NCBI RefSeq assembly: GCF_039540515.1
Contig: NZ_BAABFA010000024.1
Span: 186,001 to 250,000, forward strand
From: Nemorincola caseinilytica
GTDB lineage: Bacteria; Bacteroidota; Bacteroidia; Chitinophagales; Chitinophagaceae
Reading direction: 5' to 3'
DNA length: 64,000 bases
Part shown: positions 36,801 to 43,416 of the stretch, one piece after another
How positions within the stretch are numbered: position 1 is the first letter of the stretch
How the letters are laid out: each line of letters opens with the position of its first letter
Made by a program: the position numbers and the translations under genes
Notes under the pieces: generated by a model
Told to the model about the DNA's origin: nothing
Databases searched by the model: none
Seen by the model: only the letters and a program-made list of their open reading frames with translations

Positions 36801-37428
36801 TTTCATGGCATCGGGTATGCGCTGCCGCTCTGCCGATACCGTAGCCAGCTCCATCATCACTACCGATGTGGCGCCGCTGCTCATACCACAGGTCACTGTC
36901 AGTGCCACCCCGGGTTTCGATGTATTGCCGGGCACTACCATCACCTTTAGCGCTGCTGCCACCAATACGGGTGCCGCGCCTGCTTACCAGTGGAAGATAA
37001 GTGGCTCGGCCATTACCGGCGCCACCAATACTACGTTCACATGGAGCACCTTTGCGGGAGGCGATGTGGTAAGCTGTGCCGTTACCAGCAGTGGTGAATG
37101 TGCAGGCTATACCTCGGCCGATTCCGGTACGGTCACCTTCGGTACCGCAGTACATACCAATGCCGCATCCGCGGGCATAGGCCTTTACCCCAATCCTAAT
37201 AAAGGGAATTTCATACTGAAAGGCAGGCTGGGTGCCGGGGCAGGCTACACCTTGCAGGTCACCGATGTGCTGGGCCAGGTGGTGTATACCGGCGCCGGTA
37301 CGGCCGCCAATGGCGCCCTTCATACCCAGGTGACCATGCCGGGCCACCTTGCAAATGGTATGTATATGCTTTCTTTGTTATCAGATGATGGACAGCGATA
37401 TATCCTGCATTTCGTCATAGAACGGTAG
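24898..37428 (+). CDS. Giant T9SS-secreted protein with about 44 cysteine-bearing Ig-like repeats
   Basis: 4176 residues. A signal region (to about residue 38, AMLMLLLCIGTAASGA) is followed by one N-terminal beta domain. A first Ig-like repeat lies near residue 280, and an inserted jelly-roll/MAM-like domain near 375-545 (NFNSGLGGWVVDT ... YYWALDNVIVTG). About 43 further repeats of roughly 72 residues run to about residue 3730. Each repeat reads VC-x-G ... GG-T-W-S-S-x-N ... I-A-T-V ... G-x-V-x-G-I-x-A-G-T-x-x-I-x-Y-x-L-P-T-G-C, a Big_2-like fold with two cysteines. Three Ig-like domains with YQWxxxG and Cys follow. The last 85 residues (GLYPNPNKGNFILKG ... NGMYMLSLLSDDG) are a type A T9SS sorting domain. 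It is probably a surface or released adhesin-like filament. Base composition is as in the neighbours. Confidence 0.9.
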   Translation: MNRPLRFYTAAMRSRVERKLLAMLMLLLCIGTAASGAVSITSGTGGGNICSNKAVTGVAPAFTNLGPIVITEGLNTDLSVGTNTLVLYPPAGWQFSTTLPSLTYITGSNISGVSGTITNTALTVNVTVTSTVGADQFTISGLQVQPLTTSAPAGNIYAASVSGIAGITTGTGGSNFASLAVVAPVTASVSIAASPAGAICPGTNVVFTPTPVNAGTPNYTWSLNGVDVSIGSSYSNSSLLNGNTVSCRMTSSLGCLTGNPVHANTITATVLIPPAAITGSNNVCPGNTVTLGNTTTGGVWSSTNPAVGTISGSGVVTGIVAGTTTISYTVGGCAATRTVFVNNHPFAPALSSTSAAICNGSTLPITATGSPASPNILSQNFNSGLGGWVVDTIGSINILPGAEWKACADSYLNEQGWYRSPDHTTFMMANADTSGSSSTLSTRLTSPMFSLAEYTAATLTFQHAYDYWPAGDVYVNLEISTNGGSSWTTINNFRGANAGTKMGFVGQSFSLNPFLGYPNVKIRFHYHSSFGYYWALDNVIVTGTPGYIAPTWSPATWLYTDAACTIPYVAGNQSATVYVHPTAVSSSTPITYTATSTSGACAGAANSTVTVNPAPGAMSGALNVCVGTSSTLSNSVAGGTWVSGNTAIATIGSASGVVNGLSAGTAAMTYMLGSTCTAVVVVTVNISPAAITGNTNVCLGYSSTLANATTGGGWTSGDPAIAPVNATTGEVYGLALGTANITYSLGAGCIATSMVTVQPLPAAISGPAAVCATHSVTLTNATGGGTWAGSNSSIATVGSASGVVSGIVGGTANISYILTSTGCFAVKNVQVNPEAPITGPTRVCAGAAITLANSETGGTWTSGNTIVATVDPASGTVTGASSGTTSITYILPTGCVSSRDLTVDPLPAGITGPASVCIGSNITLGNTTAPGSWSGSNAAVATIGTSSGIVTGMGAGTAIMTYTTPLGCYRTYTINVLPVPAAITGTAAVCEAGTTVLSCATTGGTWSSSNGNATVTNGTVSGITAGPVTITYTIPNGCYAIRSATVNPLPGAITGTMAVCQGLSSTLINSATGGSWTSSNTVIATIGSASGTMTGGAAGTSVITYTLPTGCLATAVMTTNTLPGTLTGPSIVCTGASVALTSVTTGGTWTSSNANASVAGGTVTGATAGSVAITYTLPTTCMAVKTMTVYTSPAAIGGTPSVCEGLTTLLTCATTGGAWSTGNASVADVPPYSGLVTGMAAGTTNITYMLVTGCTAIATVTVMPLPAAITGTTNVCPGTSATLSSITTGGTWVSSVSANVSVGSASGIITGGVAGTSVISYILPTGCYTTTYAVTNPLPAGIVGSSSVCVGSGATYTNVTGGGSWATSNAAIGTIGSTTGIFTGIANGTVVISYILPTGCAAVRTISVNPLPDAITGPDNICQGATVTYTNATPGGTWTSGVITVASVGSSSGDVFGVSGGMAPITYTLPTGCRSVFILSVTATPAAISGSASVCVGSSILLSSATPGGSWVSGAPAIGSVNTGGIVSGVSAGTTLISYVLPLGCRVTKLVSVNPLPAAIVGNTSLCIGTPSTLSNATPGGIWTSATPTIASVGTSTGTVNGLLVNTTTISYILPTGCFTTTMVTVNVTPAAVTGASGLCEGQSTIYNNGVSGGTWSSSNASVASVGASTGVVSAISAGTATISYTLYGGCSATRVINIFPIPAPIDGATNICVGQLVTMTDVTPGGTWSSTNISVASIGSSSGVVMGLATGTAKIIYMLPAGCVASVTITVNSLPAPLTGSAVACIGSTTVLSTLSTGGSWSSGDPAIATVTGGVVSGIALGTAVISYSYGGGGCFVTKVVTVNPLPPPITGPASTCPGLSIALSIGVSGGAWSSTTSPGVATVNPATGVVNPISAGTAVITYTHSTGCRAYTTVTVTTVPAIVGPSVMCMGTATAFSHPNTGGTWGSSNTLIVGINASSGLAVGFSANTATISYTLPGGCVAKQAVTINTAPAAIGGATSVCPGLTTLLTNTIPGGTWSSSNTANATIGSSSGIVSGIATGVVSISYTLPTGCATSKLFTVNAAPATITGPATVCATSNIALGIAATGGTWISGTPSIASVGPTTGIVTGVTAGTVTISYQPAVGCVSTTVLTVHSVPAAITGTGIVCSGNTTTLANTTAGGTWSSNNTAIATVGSATGVVNTLTAGTATISYTLPAGCAATSTITVNQTPSVISGIPSVCVGYNTTLTSLPGGGTWTSTTPAVAAVPTGSGLVSGIATGTSIITYRLANSCRRTTIVTVSASPSVIPPATVCLGATATLTDPASAGGTWSSGNISIATIGSLSGVVAGINTGTTTITYTIGTGCVSTTTVTTQPVPAAITGLPNTCLGMITTLNTTTTGGTWSSSNSSVAVVGTGNGVVFGAAPGTADISYILPTGCSAVRTVTVSLAPATISGSAQVCAGSTIVLTNSVAGGSWSSSNTAIGTVNAVSGQVTGIAAGTTDITYTLGIGCIATKTITVYPLPAAITGTAAVCTGLTTILSNSTPGGSWSTGGAAYIGTTSGIVVGVSPGTAVVSYMLGTGCMSTTIMTVHPMAANTGTATACVGFTTTLSNTVGGGTWVSANNAVATAGSVTGIITGAAPGTAVISYTLPTGCVSTTVVTIAAISAITGPTNICTGLTTTLGNAAPGGTWSTSAPAIATVSGGAVTGIAPGTATISYIYGTGCVASVVATVNPLSGIAGSGTVCMGQTIALSNAITGGTWSTTGPCASVDATTGVVTGISAGTTDISYLLPTGCRATKTITVNALYPITGPTNLCVGLSMTLSNAATGGTWSSTNPGVATITSASGIVVGLSLGTTTISYIRSTGCNTAFVVSVTPMPAAITGQPHVCIGATTTLANASTGGTWVSSDITVLTIGSASGMVTGLSAGAATVSYRLTSGCFATTTFTVNALPPAISGVLQVCAGSATALGNAIAGGTWSGGNASIATVAAGTGIVSGVAQGTAAVTYTAGTGCATSAIVTVQPLPATISGSGSVCSGATTTLASATPGGTWSAASPTAGVDITTGVVTGISAGTAAITYTLPTGCYRTHSITVYVPPTGITGPSQVCAGSSILLANATSGGTWASGSTGTATINSTGLVSGIAAGTSTITYSLTSGCNALYTVTVHPLPTPMAGGMNVCIGSATTLASAPTGGTWASSAPLVATVSGGVVSGISAGTTVISYTLPTGCFIASTVTVNTLPATITGVFKVCTEHTTTLASTTTGGTWSSLEPTVATVNATTGVVSGIATGTATIVHTLATGCSRSAVVTVNLTPAAINGLSNVCEGATTPLTSATPGGVWSSATPAIATIGSSSGIVTGITAGSAVISYSLAATGCYTRATLTVDPVPAGITGITSLCPGTGTTLGNTIPGGTWSASGAAISLDALTGEVTGVTTGYGVVTYTVNGCFAIGVIPVNPLPAPVTGPATVCQAGLITLSNTTASGVWVSGTPAIATVHPATGVVSGLSAGVAAISYRLPTGCATALPVTVNALPAAIVGATSACLGTPMPLTSAPIGGTWTSGNITIATVGSATGMVTGVTIGATTATYTLPTGCRTVATIVVHPLPSPVSGPSTICQDMSVPYFSPTPDGVWSSSLPAVAGVNSVSGTVTGVSAGTATISYTLATGCSAVSVVTVNALLPITGLDRFCVGDTSVYGNGIPGGVWSSNTPVVATISATGTAHGLVYGATIISYSLPSGCVATRAVTVDQLPATYVLTGGGTFCAGAPGAPITLVGSTPGINYRLYNGTSPVFALIGTGGALNYGLHTTGGTYSIIATNPATGCSRAMTGTALIDPIPVLPAAISISSPVGDTMCFGSSALFSAITAMGGSAPAYQWSVNGTVVSTASSYAYTPADGDVLSCKLTSSSACATPAVATAYMNMTVLPIVAPGVSIAATPTGKVCAGTPVSFIATPVNGGITPAYQWRVNGSVAGTSSAYSYTPAHNDLVQCFMASGMRCRSADTVASSIITTDVAPLLIPQVTVSATPGFDVLPGTTITFSAAATNTGAAPAYQWKISGSAITGATNTTFTWSTFAGGDVVSCAVTSSGECAGYTSADSGTVTFGTAVHTNAASAGIGLYPNPNKGNFILKGRLGAGAGYTLQVTDVLGQVVYTGAGTAANGALHTQVTMPGHLANGMYMLSLLSDDGQRYILHFVIER
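25708..36100 (+). repeat. About 216-base coding repeat array inside the giant gene
   Basis: The Ig-like repeats are visible at DNA level as a unit of about 216 bases. Phrases such as GGCGGCACATGGAGCAGC and CCCACCGGCTGT recur once per unit. Unit identity is moderate and synonymous sites vary, so the array is old and diverged, not a recent expansion. One non-repeat domain (about 26020-26540) interrupts it after the first unit. Confidence 0.8.
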
Positions 37429-37466
37429 CCCGGAATAGCCGGTGTTCATTTATTGTTAGAAAATAC

Positions 37467-37498
37467 TTGCCATCTAAATAAAAAGATCGGTAACTTTG
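37467..37498 (+). promoter_or_regulatory. Promoter of atpG
   Basis: TTG at 37467-37469 and TAACTTTG at 37491-37498, separated by 21 bases. This fits the Bacteroidota -33/-7 arrangement, about 39 bases before the atpG ATG. Confidence 0.65.
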
Positions 37499-37536
37499 CA
37501 GCGTTTTAGTGAATTAATTTACTATTTTTCTACTAT

Positions 37537-38418
37537 ATGTCAGGTCAGCTTAAAGAGGTCCGTAACCGTATAAAATCAGTACAGTCAACACAGCAGATAA
37601 CCAAGGCCATGAAAATGGTGAGTGCTGCAAAGCTGCGCCGTGCGCAGGATGCCATCATACAGATGCGCCCTTACTCGAAGAAGCTGCAGGAGATGCTCAG
37701 CAACATAGTAAGCGCTGCTTCTTCTGATGTGAACCTGCCCCTGGCAGAGGTACGCGCTGCAGAGCGTGTAATGCTCATAGTAGTTACCAGCGACCGTGGC
37801 CTTTGCGGTGCATATAATGCCAACGTGATAAAGGCCGCGCGCAATACCATAAATACCAAGTATGCCGCACAGCATGCCAAGGGCAATGTGACCATACTGC
37901 CTATCGGCAAAAAAGGCTACGAATACTTCCAGCGCAATCACTACAAGCTCGTAGATAACTTCTGGGAGATATTCTCCGATCTTTCTTTCGAGAATGTACG
38001 CCACGCTGCCATATTCGCACAGGAAGCCTTCCTGGCCAAGCAGTTCGACCGTGTAGAGATAGTATACAGCCAGTTCAGGAACGCGGCCACACAGGTATTC
38101 GTTTCCGAAGACTACCTACCCATACCCAGGGTAGAGAAAAAGGCCGGCAGTATGAATACCGATTTCATATACGAGCCTTCTATGGATGTGCTGCTGCAGG
38201 AGCTTATGCCCAAGATACTGAACACGCAGGTGTACAAGTCGGTGCTGGATGCCAATGCCTCTGAGCATGGTGCCCGTATGACCGCCATGGATAAGGCCAG
38301 CGAGAATGCCAACGAACTGCTGAAGTCGCTGAAGATAAGCTACAACCGTGCCCGCCAGGCGGCCATCACCACCGAGCTTACCGAGATAGTGAGCGGTGCT
38401 GCTGCCCTGCAGGGATAA
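37537..38418 (+). CDS. atpG: ATP synthase F1 gamma subunit
   Basis: A 293-residue gamma subunit. It starts MSGQLKEVRNRIKSVQSTQQITKAMKMVSAAKLRRAQDAI, the conserved N-terminal helix that forms half of the rotor coiled coil. It contains VVTSDRGLCGAYNANVIK, and ends with MDKASENANELLKSLKISYNRARQAAITTELTEIVSGAAAL, the conserved C-terminal helix. The subunit is the rotating shaft of F1. No other atp gene lies nearby, so the operon is split here, with atpG carrying its own promoter. Confidence 0.96.
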   Translation: MSGQLKEVRNRIKSVQSTQQITKAMKMVSAAKLRRAQDAIIQMRPYSKKLQEMLSNIVSAASSDVNLPLAEVRAAERVMLIVVTSDRGLCGAYNANVIKAARNTINTKYAAQHAKGNVTILPIGKKGYEYFQRNHYKLVDNFWEIFSDLSFENVRHAAIFAQEAFLAKQFDRVEIVYSQFRNAATQVFVSEDYLPIPRVEKKAGSMNTDFIYEPSMDVLLQELMPKILNTQVYKSVLDANASEHGARMTAMDKASENANELLKSLKISYNRARQAAITTELTEIVSGAAALQG

Positions 38419-38446
38419 TATATTCCTTCAATGTATTCGGCAAAAG

Positions 38447-38474
38447 GTGCAAGGTCTTCCCTGCACTTTTTTTC
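38447..38474 (+). terminator. Terminator after atpG
   Basis: An imperfect stem (GTGCAAGG at 38447-38454 with CCCTGCAC at 38459-38466, one mismatch) followed by a run of seven T. It lies about 30 bases past the atpG stop. Confidence 0.6.
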
Positions 38475-38570
38475 ATGCATATAGGTCTCGGTAGCTGCCA
38501 CTGTGGTTATATTAACAGATATTATAGTTATACTATCACTTACGCGTTAGCAATTACCCATATTCGGCCC

Positions 38571-38578
38571 TATTTTTG
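38571..38578 (+). promoter_or_regulatory. TATTTTTG -7 box ahead of the TamB-like gene
   Basis: A match to TAnnTTTG. If used, transcription would start at about 38585, downstream of the only in-frame ATG in the region (38475). That argues the TamB-like protein starts at a non-ATG codon. Confidence 0.45.
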
Positions 38579-38606
38579 TAGCTATTCTGCGTATCGTACA
38601 AGTATT

Positions 38607-41600
38607 CTGAAGAGGTTCCTGAAAATATCGGGTTATGTGCTGGGCACTATCATGCTGTTGCTGCTTACCGCAGTGCTGCTGATCAACTATTCTCCTATAC
38701 AGTCCTACCTCGCCAAAAGGGCCGCTGCCATACTCTCTGAAAGGCTGAAGACCAAAGTAGAGGTAGGCAATGTGCGCATAGGCCTGCTCAATAGCCTGCT
38801 GATACAGAAGGTGTCCCTGCAAGACCGCTCGCAGGATACCATTCTCTATGCCGGAGAGATACAGGTACGCATCACCGACTGGTTCATTTTCAAAGACAAG
38901 CCCGTACTGCACTATATAGGTCTGCAGGATGCCTATGTACACCTCTACCGCGATTCTGCCATCTGGAACTATGCCTTCATAGAAGATGCCTTTAGCACCC
39001 CCGGGGCTACTAAACAGGCCAAACAAAGCAGGCCTTTCGAGTTCGACCTGCAGAAGGCCGAGCTTACCAATGTGCGCATACATATGGACGATGCCTGGAT
39101 AGGCGAGGACATGCACTACGATGTAGGCTACCTGCTGGCCGATGCCAATGGCATAGACTTTCATAAGAAGCTCATAGATATAGACGAGATAGCCGTGCGC
39201 AACACGGGTATACTTGTATACGAATACACAGGCTTGCGTCCCAAACACCTGAAACCGAAACGTGGCTTCGATACCACCGCATTCAACCCCGGCAATTGGG
39301 GGCTAAAGGTGAGCGAACTGGGGCTGCAGGGTTGTTATTTCCTCTTCTCCAGCAGCGACGATATTCCCGATCCCGGCGTGTTCGACGAAACGCATATAGA
39401 TGTAAAGAACATAGACATAGACATTACCGGTGTGAATGTGGTAGGCGATACCATCACCGGCAATATCAACGACCTGCATGCCGAGGAACGCTGCGGCCTT
39501 ATCATAAAAAAGATGAAAAGCCGTGTATCGGTATCGCCTGTAGCATCCATTTGCCGCGACCTGTACCTGGAGACCAATAACAGTGTGCTGAAGGACTACT
39601 ACGCCATGCACTACCGCCATTTCCCCGATTTCAACCACTATATCGATAGCGTAGGCATGGTAGCGCATATGAAGGAGGCCCGTGTAGATAAGAAGGATGT
39701 CATGTTCTTCGCGCCGCAGTTGAAGGACTTCCCCGATATGCAGGTCACCCTCAACGGAAAGGGCCGTGGTACGGTGGCAAACCTCTCCGTCAGCGACCTG
39801 CGTGTTTCCGATGGCCATGTAGAGCTCAAAGGCGATCTTGCCATGCAGGGCCTGCCCGATATTTATACCACCCTCATCACATACACCAATGGCGAGATAG
39901 TTACCACCGGCAAGGGTATATTGCACTTTGCCCCCGGCCTGAAAGATAACCCCAACCTCGCCCTCGATAGCCTGTCCTATGCGGCCTTCAAGGGCATGTA
40001 CGAGGGGTATATAGAGAATTTCAGGGTGAATGGAGTGTTCAAGACCAACCTCGGCGATGCGGTTACCGATGTGAAGATGTACATACCCGGTTTCAGTGCC
40101 GATTCGGCCACTTATTCCGGCAGCATCAGTACCAGCAAGCTCATGCTGGGCAAGCTCATACGCCAGCCGTTGATAGGCGATATCACCGTCAACGAGCAGA
40201 TCTCCGGTCACTCCTTCAACCCCGACCTCATGCAGATGCGCCTGGATGGGGTCATAAAAGATATGGAGGTGAACAGGTACAGGTATCACAACATCATTAC
40301 ACAGGGTACGCTGGCCAAGAAGCAGTTCGATGGCAAGTTGCTCGTAGACGATCCCAACCTCGCCCTCGATTTCGATGGACATCTCGATTACAGTGGCGAG
40401 CAGGTACGCATAAATGCTATGGCCCACCTGCTGGCCAGTAATTTCAAGGCGCTCAATATCACGTCCGATAATGTTACCGTATCTGCCGACTTCGACCTTA
40501 ACTGGACGGGCAGCAATATCGATAACTTCAATGGTTACGCCAAGCTCTTCAATATCGACCTCCGCAGGAACGAACACCTTCTGGCCATAGACTCGGTATA
40601 TGCCCTCTCCAGCGGCGATAGCATGAACCGCACCCTGTCTATCAATAGCGACGCCTTCATGGCCGAGATAAAGGGCAACTATCGCCTCTCCGATCTGCCC
40701 GCGTCTGTGCAGTACTATCTATCCCGCTATGTGCCCAACTATATACCCGCGCCCGATAAATATGCCCCCGGCCAGGTGTTCGATTTCAAGGTCACCACAC
40801 GCGGGGTCGATAGCATCTTCGCCGTTACCATACCCGATATTCGCGGGTTCGATAATGCTGTGGTGAAGGGCTCCTTCAATACAGCCTCTGGCAAGCTCAC
40901 CCTCGATGCCGATGTACCCTATGGCAGCATAGGCGCTTTCGAAATGAGCGGTATCACGGTAGAGGGGGTAGGCGACCTCAATAATATAGCGCTCAATACC
41001 ACGGTCGATCTTGTGGCCGTGGCCGATAGCGCGCTGAAAGGCGCCATGAGCCTTACCACCACTGTAGGGCGCGATACCATATCCTTCACCCTCGCCACCA
41101 TATCGCCCGATAAGGAAAGCTCTGCATCTGTGTATGGCCAGATAGTGGCTCGTCACGATACCCTTACGCTTACCGCCCTTCCTTCCGAGTTCTACCTATC
41201 CAAGGCCAAGTGGATGGTAGCAGGCGGCAGCAGGGTAGTGTATACCGATAAGTACCTCTCTGTAAAGGATGTGCTCATGTCCTCGGGCATACAGCGCATC
41301 GCCGTATCTACCACCGAGGGCAATAATGGTACGCTATTGCTCAACATTCACGACCTGGATGTGGCGCAACTGGGCAATATGGCAGGCATGGCCGGCTACC
41401 AGCCCGAAGGCCGTATAGATGCCGTTGTCACGGTGAACGATATGTTCGGCAAGATGCTGGTGAATGCCAATGTAAAGGCCACAGGGGTGAAATTCGGTGC
41501 CGATACCATAGGGGCCCTCTCTGTCATAGGTCAGTATGATGCCGGCCGCAAGCTCATCACCGTCGATCCGCAAACGGGTATCTTCCGCGATCATGCAGCC

Positions 41601-43400
41601 ATATCCGTCTCCGGCACCGTATCTCTCGATAGCGCCACCCGCCAGGTCATAGATGGCTCGGTACGCTTTCGCGATGCGCGTGTGGCCTGGGCCTCGCCCT
41701 TCCTGGTGGGGCTCATGAGCGAGCTTCGTGGCAATGTCAATGGCCAGGTCAATGTCACAGGCACCGTCTCTGCCCCCAAGATAGAGGGCAAACTAGCCCT
41801 CAGCGATGCCGGCCTCCGGTTCGATTATATGGGCTGCTCCTACGCCATACCCTCCGCCTCTGTCTCTGTAGACAATAAGCGCATATCGCTCGATGATGTG
41901 ACCCTCTACGATGTTTACCGCAATACCGCGAAGCTGTCCGGCTACTTCTCCCACGATCTCTTCAGCGATATGCGCATGCGCCTCACCGTGACTACGCCAA
42001 AATTCGAGGTGATGAACCTCACCCATGCGCAGAACGAGCTGTTCTATGGCAAGCTTATAGCCGGTATGGATTCCTTCACCATTCGCGGCCCGTTCAATAA
42101 TGTAAGGCTCAACCTATATGGCGGCGAACCTGCAGGGAAGTCTACCATTTACATACCTGCCAGCACCGGCAACTATACCGGTGGCTACAGCTATGTATCG
42201 TTCAAGACCTATGGCGAGGACCAGGAGCCTGCAAAAAGGAAGGTAAAGGATAAGATATCCATCAACCTGGATGCCAATATGAACCGCCTTGCCGAGATGC
42301 ACATAGTAATGGACCCTGCTACCAACGACGAGATAGTTACCACCGGCACCGGCAACATACAGATAGAGATACCACCCAATAACGATATGCGCATGACGGG
42401 CCTCTACACCATATCAGAGGGTACCTATACGCTCACCTTCCCGCAACTGGCCATCAGCCGCCTGTTCAGGCTGGTGCCGGGTAGCTCCATTAGTTTCAAT
42501 GGCCCTTTCTCCGAGACCGAGCTGGCCGTAGATGCCACCTACACCACCAAGGCCCGCCTGTACGACCTCCTCACCGAGCTGGACAAGAGTGCGCTGGCCG
42601 GCAACGATGGGGAGCTGCGCGATGCCCAAACGCCGCAGTTCGTAAATGTGATGCTGCATATGCGCGGGCCTATATACAACTCTGCGCTCTCTTTCGATAT
42701 AGACCTCGATAACAACCATTCCAAGAATACCTACGCAGGGCGTACACTGATGCTCATAAACAGCGACGACAGGCGCAAATTCGACCAGGTGGCCTCATTA
42801 TTGCTTATCGGCGCCTTCATACCTAATGATGGTGGCCCCGGTGGCGCCAATGCTATCTCGGGTACGGTGAACAATGTAAGCCAGATGCTCTCCAATACAG
42901 CATCTTCAGGCCTTACGCAGATAGTGAACCGCCTGCTGGGCAACCGCAATCTGAACGTTGCCGTGAAGTACACCAACTATAACCTCAACGATGCCTCTGC
43001 TGCCAATGTGAACATGAACCAGTTGAAGTTAGGTGTCACCAAGAACTATTTCAACGACAGGCTGCTGGTGTCCCTCGGCAGTACATCGGACTGGGGCAAA
43101 CCTTCTACCACCAGCACCACTACCAATTTCAATTTCGCGGGCGACTTCCGCCTGCAGTATGTCCTCTCGGGCAATAGTGGTCTGCGGCTCAATGCCTTCT
43201 CCACCTCCGATTACGATATCGTGCGCAATGGCAACATTCAGCGTGTGGGTGCGGGTATCAGTTGGCGTCGCTCGTTCGATAACCTGGGCGAGTTCTTCAG
43301 CGGCCCCAAGTATACACAGCGGCAGAAGGAGAAAAAGACCAAACGCGACTCTACCGAAGCCGTAATGCGGGCTATGGGCGCGCAGGAGATAAAGAAGTAG
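38607..43400 (+). CDS. tamB: TamB/AsmA-like translocation and assembly module protein
   Basis: About 1597 residues from the proposed start. One N-terminal membrane helix (YVLGTIMLLLLTAVLLINYSPIQ) is followed by AsmA-like sequence (LAKRAAAILSERLKTKVEVGNVRIG), then a very long repetitive beta region. The C-terminal DUF490/TamB domain is visible as GNIQIEIPPNNDMRMTGLYTISEGTYTLTF, FNGPFSETELAVDATYTTKARLYDL and VAVKYTNYNLN. TamB-family proteins form a hydrophobic groove between the two membranes and carry phospholipids or help insert outer-membrane proteins. The start is uncertain: the frame reaches an ATG at 38475, but the family sequence starts with LKRFLKISGYVLG at a CTG (38607) or ATT (38604). 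No TamA/BamA-type gene is adjacent. Confidence 0.88.
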   Translation: MKRFLKISGYVLGTIMLLLLTAVLLINYSPIQSYLAKRAAAILSERLKTKVEVGNVRIGLLNSLLIQKVSLQDRSQDTILYAGEIQVRITDWFIFKDKPVLHYIGLQDAYVHLYRDSAIWNYAFIEDAFSTPGATKQAKQSRPFEFDLQKAELTNVRIHMDDAWIGEDMHYDVGYLLADANGIDFHKKLIDIDEIAVRNTGILVYEYTGLRPKHLKPKRGFDTTAFNPGNWGLKVSELGLQGCYFLFSSSDDIPDPGVFDETHIDVKNIDIDITGVNVVGDTITGNINDLHAEERCGLIIKKMKSRVSVSPVASICRDLYLETNNSVLKDYYAMHYRHFPDFNHYIDSVGMVAHMKEARVDKKDVMFFAPQLKDFPDMQVTLNGKGRGTVANLSVSDLRVSDGHVELKGDLAMQGLPDIYTTLITYTNGEIVTTGKGILHFAPGLKDNPNLALDSLSYAAFKGMYEGYIENFRVNGVFKTNLGDAVTDVKMYIPGFSADSATYSGSISTSKLMLGKLIRQPLIGDITVNEQISGHSFNPDLMQMRLDGVIKDMEVNRYRYHNIITQGTLAKKQFDGKLLVDDPNLALDFDGHLDYSGEQVRINAMAHLLASNFKALNITSDNVTVSADFDLNWTGSNIDNFNGYAKLFNIDLRRNEHLLAIDSVYALSSGDSMNRTLSINSDAFMAEIKGNYRLSDLPASVQYYLSRYVPNYIPAPDKYAPGQVFDFKVTTRGVDSIFAVTIPDIRGFDNAVVKGSFNTASGKLTLDADVPYGSIGAFEMSGITVEGVGDLNNIALNTTVDLVAVADSALKGAMSLTTTVGRDTISFTLATISPDKESSASVYGQIVARHDTLTLTALPSEFYLSKAKWMVAGGSRVVYTDKYLSVKDVLMSSGIQRIAVSTTEGNNGTLLLNIHDLDVAQLGNMAGMAGYQPEGRIDAVVTVNDMFGKMLVNANVKATGVKFGADTIGALSVIGQYDAGRKLITVDPQTGIFRDHAAISVSGTVSLDSATRQVIDGSVRFRDARVAWASPFLVGLMSELRGNVNGQVNVTGTVSAPKIEGKLALSDAGLRFDYMGCSYAIPSASVSVDNKRISLDDVTLYDVYRNTAKLSGYFSHDLFSDMRMRLTVTTPKFEVMNLTHAQNELFYGKLIAGMDSFTIRGPFNNVRLNLYGGEPAGKSTIYIPASTGNYTGGYSYVSFKTYGEDQEPAKRKVKDKISINLDANMNRLAEMHIVMDPATNDEIVTTGTGNIQIEIPPNNDMRMTGLYTISEGTYTLTFPQLAISRLFRLVPGSSISFNGPFSETELAVDATYTTKARLYDLLTELDKSALAGNDGELRDAQTPQFVNVMLHMRGPIYNSALSFDIDLDNNHSKNTYAGRTLMLINSDDRRKFDQVASLLLIGAFIPNDGGPGGANAISGTVNNVSQMLSNTASSGLTQIVNRLLGNRNLNVAVKYTNYNLNDASAANVNMNQLKLGVTKNYFNDRLLVSLGSTSDWGKPSTTSTTTNFNFAGDFRLQYVLSGNSGLRLNAFSTSDYDIVRNGNIQRVGAGISWRRSFDNLGEFFSGPKYTQRQKEKKTKRDSTEAVMRAMGAQEIKK

Positions 43401-43416
43401 GAGGTGTCACAAAGCA

